DNA of 7,615 nt. Origin: an uncultured Pseudorhodoferax sp. (lineage in GTDB: Bacteria > Pseudomonadota > Gammaproteobacteria > Burkholderiales > Burkholderiaceae). The notes under the pieces were generated by a model. It made no database searches and was not told where the DNA came from. It was given only the letters and a program-made list of their open reading frames with translations. The translations under genes were made by a program, and so were the position numbers. Positions 3,796 to 7,615 of this stretch are shown one piece after another. The stretch is taken from NCBI GenBank assembly GCA_913776795.1, contig CAJYRH010000080.1, positions 1 through 7,615 of the forward strand, read 5' to 3'. The stretch's first letter is position 1. Each line of letters opens with the position of its first letter.

Positions 3796-5421
3796 TCAAT
3801 AGGCTGCAGAACCGGAGTTCGGCGTGTTCAGGTAGGGAAAGCGCGCCAGGAACGGCACGGTTGCCTGGTCCACCGCGTCGTGGATGTTGGCCGCCGCCGC
3901 GCCCAGCGGGACGCTGGAAGGCGAGCAGGCCGACGTGAGCTGGGGCACGCCGGGCACGCCGTTCAACCCCAGCGCGTTGCCGTCGCCATTGATCACGCAC
4001 AGGCCGCCCACCATGGCGACCAGCGCGATGTCCACCACGTCGTCGGCCGGCCGGCGCCCGTTCGGAAAGCCCGCCAGGTCGCGTGCCTGCGCCAGGTTGG
4101 CCGGACCGCCCACGCGCAGGACCTCGCCCGCCACGCCCAGGCGGTTCTGCTCTCCCACGGGCACCGGCGCGATGGCGGTGTTGAGCCGCAGCATCTCCGA
4201 CGGGGCCGGGTTGGCCGGCTTGTTGACGCCGGCGATGCCCGTCAGGAACACGGTGGCCAGATCGGTGCGCGGCAGGTTGGTGGGTGCCACTGCGCCGGGG
4301 TTGCCGGCCAGCACCACGCCGAGCAGGGCCGGCAGCGTGGGGTTGGTCACGTAGTTGAGGAACTGGGCGTCGTTGCGCGGGCTGCTGGCGTTGAACTTGT
4401 CCTTGTCGGGCAGGCCGATCACCAGCTCGTTGACCAGCGGGTTGCCCAGGCGCGAGACCTGCACCCAGGCGCCACCCGCCTTTTCCGACGTCTGATGGCC
4501 GGAGCCGGGCGCACCGCTGAGCAGGCGCGCCTGCCGCATGCTGGCCGTGGTCCAGCCGCCGATGACCGGGTCGCTCCCGGCGGTGAGGCAATCCTTGTGG
4601 ACTTCGAGCGAGAGCGTGCTCACGTTGGCCTTCTGGATGACATGCTGGCCGCCCCGGCCCGCGGCGTCCTTGTTGGCGGGGTCCAGCAGAACCGACGCCG
4701 GTGCGTTCACGAGGTCGAAGACCGGACCGAGGTTGACCGCGAAGCCCTCCTGACGCTGGCCGACGAACACGCGGCCGCTGTCCTTGCCGGCGGGGCAGCC
4801 AGGCACCTTGATGGTGTGGATGTGCCGCTGCGCGTACGCCTCGTAGGCGGCAGGCTCGCCCAGGGTCTTGCTGCCGATGTAGTCCACCGGCTTTTCGAAC
4901 ACGCGCGCACCATCGGCCTTGGTCACGGCCGCCGCGCTGCCCTTGCGGCGGTCGCCGCGCACCACGGTCAGCGTGTAGGTCTCGTTCAGATTCAGGTTGG
5001 CGTCGGCCACGTTGGCGACGGGGCCGGTCTGGATCAGCGGCACGGCCACGCTGGCGTTGCCGATGGGCAGTGCCGTGCCCTTGAGTGCGTTGCTGAAGCG
5101 GAACTGGAAGGTCAGGTCCTCGCGGCCATCACCGTTGTTGTCGATGTGGATCTCGTACAGCGCGTTCGGATCCAGCGAGAAATAGTTGGGGCCGCCATAC
5201 GGGGCCTGCAGCGGCTGGTAGTTGGCGATCAGCGTGACGTAGTCCGAGCGCCCGCCGCCGCCGCCGGACACGCCCTCGTAGCTGCGGAACATGTAGAAGT
5301 CCGTGCCATCGACCTTGGGGCTGGTGGTGATGAACGGGGCCTCGCGGTGGCTGGAGGCGAACGCGCCGCTGGCGCAGGCCAGCAACAGACATGTGGCGAT
5401 GGATGTGCGGGCAAGCGGCAT
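3796..5421 (-). CDS. Secreted DUF4331 family protein
   Basis: The 541-residue product begins with a signal peptide (MPLARTSIATCLLLACASGAFA; cleavage likely after A22). The DUF4331 hallmark SSHREAPFI follows, then KVDGTDFYMFRSYE (36-49). Other features are a Gly5 stretch (53-57), a Ca-loop-like DNNGDGREDLTF (94-105; D94, N96, D98, G99, D102), LPDKDKFN (337-344), GFPNGRRPADDVVDIAL (451-467) and a final RFPYLNTPN (527-535). The four cysteines of the mature part (C209, C278, C475, C499) could form two disulfides. The function of the family is unknown. Secretion, acidic loops and probable disulfides suggest a calcium- or other metal-stabilised periplasmic or extracellular protein. AAAGGAG six bases before the ATG is the best ribosome-binding site in the window. 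As first gene of the tight downstream cluster, after an 84-base gap, it probably follows the operon promoter. Confidence 0.93.
   Translation of the reverse strand: MPLARTSIATCLLLACASGAFASSHREAPFITTSPKVDGTDFYMFRSYEGVSGGGGGRSDYVTLIANYQPLQAPYGGPNYFSLDPNALYEIHIDNNGDGREDLTFQFRFSNALKGTALPIGNASVAVPLIQTGPVANVADANLNLNETYTLTVVRGDRRKGSAAAVTKADGARVFEKPVDYIGSKTLGEPAAYEAYAQRHIHTIKVPGCPAGKDSGRVFVGQRQEGFAVNLGPVFDLVNAPASVLLDPANKDAAGRGGQHVIQKANVSTLSLEVHKDCLTAGSDPVIGGWTTASMRQARLLSGAPGSGHQTSEKAGGAWVQVSRLGNPLVNELVIGLPDKDKFNASSPRNDAQFLNYVTNPTLPALLGVVLAGNPGAVAPTNLPRTDLATVFLTGIAGVNKPANPAPSEMLRLNTAIAPVPVGEQNRLGVAGEVLRVGGPANLAQARDLAGFPNGRRPADDVVDIALVAMVGGLCVINGDGNALGLNGVPGVPQLTSACSPSSVPLGAAAANIHDAVDQATVPFLARFPYLNTPNSGSAAY
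5252..5266 (-). repeat. (CCG)5 tract encoding Gly5 in DUF4331 protein
   Basis: Five perfect CCG units on the plus strand (read as GGC and GGG codons on the minus strand) encode glycines 53-57 of the secreted DUF4331 protein, between the conserved FRSYEG segment and RSDYVTL. It is a potential slippage site that would alter a loop length without breaking the frame. Confidence 0.7.
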
Positions 5422-5427
5422 GGCGCT

Positions 5428-5434
5428 CTCCTTT
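5428..5434 (-). promoter_or_regulatory. Strong Shine-Dalgarno of the DUF4331 gene
   Basis: AAAGGAG on the minus strand, followed by a 6-base spacer (AGCGCC) and the ATG at 5421. It is the strongest ribosome-binding site among the genes here, which fits a highly translated secreted protein and confirms the start. Confidence 0.85.
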
Positions 5435-5441
5435 AGGTGTG

Positions 5442-5458
5442 CGTCGACGTGGCGCCAC
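5442..5458. promoter_or_regulatory. Overlapping palindromes in the DUF4331 leader
   Basis: CGTCGACG (5442-5449) and GTGGCGCCAC (5449-5458) are perfect palindromes sharing one base. They lie 21-37 bases upstream of the DUF4331 start, between its Shine-Dalgarno and the candidate promoter. They could be an operator or a leader RNA fold, but short GC palindromes occur by chance at this composition. Confidence 0.2.
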
Positions 5459-5466
5459 CGGTCGGC

Positions 5467-5492
5467 AACGCCTGGAGCGATTACGCGGTCCC
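5467..5492 (-). promoter_or_regulatory. Candidate ECF-type promoter for the DUF4331 operon
   Basis: In the 84-base gap upstream of DUF4331 the minus strand reads GGGACC (5492-5487), 16 bases, then CGTT (5470-5467). This is loosely like extracytoplasmic-function sigma promoters, which often pair a GGAAC/TGAAAC-like -35 with a CGT-type -10. Transcription would start near 5460, giving a leader of about 40 bases. No good sigma-70 promoter is visible in the gap. The match is weak and no ECF sigma gene is in the window. Confidence 0.18.
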
Positions 5493-5505
5493 GGCGCCCT
5501 TAGAT

Positions 5506-6753
5506 TCACTCGGGTTTACCCGTATCGGCGCCGGCCAATTGGCCGGCGGCGTCACGGCGGCGCAAGGCGTGGGCGAAGAACAGTGCCATGCCCAGCACCG
5601 CCAGGCCCGCCCCGGCCACCACGGCCGTGGACCCCCAGCGCCCGACCAGGCTGGCGGCGAGCACCACGCCCACAGACTGGCCGATGAACAGCGACACGGA
5701 GAACATCGCCACGCCCATGCCGCGCGCCTGCGGTGCCATCTGGGTGGCGTTGGCCTGCAGCGTGTTGTGCAGCATGAACAGGCCGAAGCCCGCCACCAGG
5801 CAGGCCAGTGGCGCCAGCGCCGCCCACGGCGCGAAGGCCAGGCCGCAGGCGCCCAGGGCCAGCAAGGTGGCGCCAGCCAGTACCAGGCGCCGCTCGCCCA
5901 GCCAGACAATCAGCCGGCGCGCGCTGGCCATGTAGACGACCCCGCCCACGCCGGCCAGCGCCACGCTGGCACCGGATGCCGCCAGCGACAGGCCGAGCCG
6001 GGCGTGCAGATGCGACGCCCACATGGCCATGGCGCCGAAGGCCAGCGCGCCTTGCAGCATCGACACCAACAGCACCGCCCGCGCGTGCGGGCTCTGCAGC
6101 AGGCTGCCCAGCTGTGCGAAGAACCGCAGCCGCGGACCCGACGCGCCCGCCAGGCCGGCCATGTGGTGCGGGCGCAGCTGCTGGCGGCGCCAGTCGCGCC
6201 ACTGCAGCACGCCAACCACGCCGAACAGCCCCGTGAGGAACCAGAACGCCCAGCGCCAGCCCAGCCAGTCGGTGAACAGGCCGCCCAGCAGCTGGCCACT
6301 GACCAGGCCCAGCGTGGAGCCCAATCCGAGCAGCGCCAGCGTTTCCTGGCGCCGCGCATAGTCGACGGCATCGCCCACCCAGGCCAGCGCCATCGGGATC
6401 ATCGCGGCGGCCGCCATGGCCACCAGCACCCGGCCGAGGACCAGCATCGGCAGATCCGCCGCGAGCGCAGAGACCACGCTGCCAAGGCTGCACGCCAGCG
6501 TGCACAGCGCGATCAGCCGGAACTTGCCGACCCGGTCGCCCAGCGGGCCATAGAACAACAGTGCCGCGCCATAGGTGATCGCGAAGAACGACACCACCTG
6601 CGCGGCCTGCGCCAGCGAGACGGAGAACTCCTGGGCGAGCGCGGGCAGCATCGCGTCGCAGATGCGCTGCACCGACATGCTGGCGAAGTTGGAGAGCGAC
6701 AGCAGCAGGATGCTGCGCCGCAGCGCGGGTGTGAGAACGTGGGGATCGGGCAT
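5506..6753 (-). CDS. Major facilitator superfamily transporter (12 TM, DHA1-like)
   Basis: The 415-residue product has the normal MFS length and about twelve hydrophobic helices in two halves. They are joined by a polar central loop (roughly 184-222, rich in Arg, Gln and His). The loop between TM2 and TM3 has motif A, GPLGDRVGKFR (69-79). The GLVSGQLLGGLFTDWLGWRWAF segment (149-170) resembles the motif C region of drug:H+ antiporters. HNTLQANATQMAPQARG (329-345) recalls the YnfM-like branch. It is an inner-membrane secondary transporter; the substrate cannot be deduced, and efflux of small molecules is most likely by family. The start is preceded by a modest CCAGGCGG about four bases upstream. 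It lies 49 bases after argF and 84 before DUF4331. It may be co-transcribed with argF, but a functional link is not evident. Its 3' coding end carries strong dyad symmetry. Confidence 0.93.
   Translation of the reverse strand: MPDPHVLTPALRRSILLLSLSNFASMSVQRICDAMLPALAQEFSVSLAQAAQVVSFFAITYGAALLFYGPLGDRVGKFRLIALCTLACSLGSVVSALAADLPMLVLGRVLVAMAAAAMIPMALAWVGDAVDYARRQETLALLGLGSTLGLVSGQLLGGLFTDWLGWRWAFWFLTGLFGVVGVLQWRDWRRQQLRPHHMAGLAGASGPRLRFFAQLGSLLQSPHARAVLLVSMLQGALAFGAMAMWASHLHARLGLSLAASGASVALAGVGGVVYMASARRLIVWLGERRLVLAGATLLALGACGLAFAPWAALAPLACLVAGFGLFMLHNTLQANATQMAPQARGMGVAMFSVSLFIGQSVGVVLAASLVGRWGSTAVVAGAGLAVLGMALFFAHALRRRDAAGQLAGADTGKPE
5511..5548 (-). terminator. Double dyad at the 3' end of the MFS gene, possible non-canonical terminator
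   Basis: CGCCGGCCAATTGGCCGGCG (5529-5548) is a perfect 20-bp palindrome. In RNA it would form an 8-bp all-GC stem with an AATT loop. Seven bases further in the direction of transcription, CGGGT-TT-ACCCG (5511-5522) forms a second, weaker stem ending just before the stop codon (5506-5508). Both are in the last coding codons. No U-tract follows, so this is not a classical intrinsic terminator. It could be a pause or 3'-end stabilising structure separating MFS transcription from the DUF4331 operon. Confidence 0.4.
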
Positions 6754-6802
6754 GGCACCGCCTGGACGGTGGGCGCATGGCCCGGCCGCCCCGGCCTGCG
6801 GA

Positions 6803-7615
6803 TCAGGCGGGCTCGGACACCTGTCCGAGCAGCAAATATTCCATCAACGCCTTCTGCACGTGCATGCGGTTCTCGGCCTCGTCCCAGACCACCGACTGCG
6901 GCCCGTCGATGACTTCGGCCTGCACCTCCTCGCCGCGGTGCGCGGGCAGGCAGTGCATGAACAGCGCGTCGGGCTTGGCGACCTTCATCATGTCCTCGTC
7001 CACGCACCAGTCGGCGAAGGCCTTGCGGCGGGCCTCGTTCTCGGCCTCGTAGCCCATGCTGGTCCAGACGTCCGTGGTCACCAGGTCGGCGCCGCGGCAG
7101 GCGTCCATCGGGTTCTTGAAAACCTGGTAGCTGTCGGCCGAACGCAGGCCGGCCACGGACTGGTCGATCTCGTAGCCGCTGGGCGTGCTGACATGGACCT
7201 TGAAGTCCAGGATCTCGGCCGCCTGCAGCCAGGTGTTGGCCATGTTGTTGCCGTCGCCGACCCAGGCCACCGTCTTGCCTGCGATGGAGCCGCGGTGCTC
7301 GATGAAGGTGAAGATGTCGGCCAGGATCTGGCAGGGGTGGAACTCGTTGGTCAGGCCGTTGATGACGGGCACGCGCGAGTTGGCGGCGAAGGCGACGATC
7401 TTGTCCTGCCCGAAGGTGCGGATCATGACCAGGTCGACCATGCGGCTGATGACCTTGGCGCTGTCCTCGATCGGCTCGGCGCGCCCGAGCTGGCTGTCGC
7501 CGGTGGTGAGGTTGACCACCGAGCCGCCCATCTGGTACATGCCGGCCTCGAAGCTCACGCGCGTGCGCGTGCTGGCCTTCTCGAAGATCATGGCCAGCGT
7601 GCGGTCCGCCAGCGG
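6803..7615 (-). CDS. argF: Ornithine carbamoyltransferase, 5' end cut by window
   Basis: ArgF joins carbamoyl phosphate and ornithine to make citrulline in cytoplasmic arginine synthesis. The visible frame covers 270 residues up to the window edge; family members are about 300-310 long, so roughly the first 35-40 residues lie outside. Reading from the edge (PLADRTLAMIFEK) the motifs appear in order: STRTR, the carbamoyl-phosphate-binding loop; MIRTFG; HPCQILAD; the ornithine-domain VGDGNNMANTW; DVWTSMG; and FMHCLPAHRGEEV, with the catalytic cysteine of HCLP. All key residues are intact, so the enzyme should be active. The first ATG in view, at 7591, is internal, not the true start. The sequence is very close to Betaproteobacterial ArgF as I recall it. 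The gene ends 49 bases before the MFS gene and has a perfect inverted repeat over its last codons. Confidence 0.97.
   Translation of the reverse strand, partial: PLADRTLAMIFEKASTRTRVSFEAGMYQMGGSVVNLTTGDSQLGRAEPIEDSAKVISRMVDLVMIRTFGQDKIVAFAANSRVPVINGLTNEFHPCQILADIFTFIEHRGSIAGKTVAWVGDGNNMANTWLQAAEILDFKVHVSTPSGYEIDQSVAGLRSADSYQVFKNPMDACRGADLVTTDVWTSMGYEAENEARRKAFADWCVDEDMMKVAKPDALFMHCLPAHRGEEVQAEVIDGPQSVVWDEAENRMHVQKALMEYLLLGQVSEPA
6811..6830 (-). terminator. Perfect inverted repeat over the last argF codons
   Basis: GCTCGGACACCTGTCCGAGC has 9-bp arms around a 2-base centre; in RNA, an 8-bp stem with a 4-base loop. It lies in the last argF codons, five bases before the TGA at 6803-6805. A second small stem (GGCCG/CGGCC, 6784-6796) follows in the 49-base gap. 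Neither is followed by a T-run, so a canonical intrinsic terminator is not supported. A pause site, partial terminator or mRNA 3' stabiliser is possible. Confidence 0.4.

Noticed and set aside
3776..3796. Upstream alternative start of the lipoprotein (ATG at 3796, TGATG overlap)
   Set aside because: No ribosome-binding site, and seven extra residues (MPVRRTA) before the lipoprotein signal; the ATG at 3775 has GGAG at ideal spacing.
2294..3802. Long plus-strand open frame antisense to the TPR-type and lipoprotein genes
   Set aside because: Low-complexity composition and full overlap with better-supported genes; an antisense shadow of GC-rich coding DNA.
3880..5436. Long plus-strand open frame antisense to the DUF4331 gene
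   Set aside because: Rich in Val, His, Arg and Gln with no recognisable motifs, whereas the minus strand carries a signal peptide and several family hallmarks.
5437..6912. Long plus-strand open frame antisense to the MFS gene, running into the end of argF
   Set aside because: Extremely Gln/His/Arg-rich translation, no transporter or enzyme features, and it overlaps two certain genes.
1..7615. Mobile element, CRISPR array, tRNA or toxin-antitoxin content
   Set aside because: No transposase or integrase frames, no regularly spaced repeats, no tRNA-like cloverleaf, and base composition looks uniform across the window.

Overview
The window is a GC-rich (by eye close to 70%) stretch of bacterial chromosome. 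Third codon positions are dominated by G/C, and long spurious reading frames run antisense to the real genes. The ornithine carbamoyltransferase at the right edge closely resembles those of Betaproteobacteria. My best guess is Burkholderiales, perhaps a Comamonadaceae-like lineage; this comes from recalled protein similarity, not a search. There are no rRNA or tRNA genes, CRISPR arrays, transposases or integrases.

Layout, left to right. Positions 1-104 are a short upstream region with a 10-bp palindrome and a possible divergent gene start at the edge. Positions 105-848 (+) encode an Asp/Glu/hydantoin-racemase family protein in which both expected catalytic cysteines appear to be replaced. All other genes are on the minus strand and converge on it. 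In transcription order (right to left) they are: argF (ornithine carbamoyltransferase, 5' end cut by the window); an MFS transporter; a secreted DUF4331 protein; a small poly-glycine lipoprotein; an exported TPR-type helical-repeat protein; a HupE/UreJ_2-type membrane protein with a periplasmic EF-hand-like loop; and a YkgJ-type CxxCxxCC cysteine-cluster protein.

The five genes from DUF4331 to the cysteine-cluster protein are tightly packed, with gaps of 20 and 15 nt, a 4-nt ATGA overlap, and 17 nt, so they look like one operon. Four of the five products have export signals. Together they could form a cell-envelope assembly: a secreted protein with a Ca-loop-like segment, a lipoprotein, a TPR scaffold and a multi-pass membrane protein related to nickel permeases. 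No hydrogenase or urease gene lies nearby, so the classical HupE/UreJ role is not supported by context. This block is the most likely undescribed system in the window; a metal- or calcium-related envelope function is inference.

argF and the MFS gene lie upstream on the same strand, separated by 49 nt, with 84 nt between the MFS gene and DUF4331. The 3' coding ends of argF and of the MFS gene each carry a strong perfect palindrome, 20 bp in both cases if the 2-nt centre of the argF one is counted. These may act as non-canonical terminators or RNA 3'-end structures. Smaller hairpins sit immediately before the hupE-like and ykgJ-like starts.
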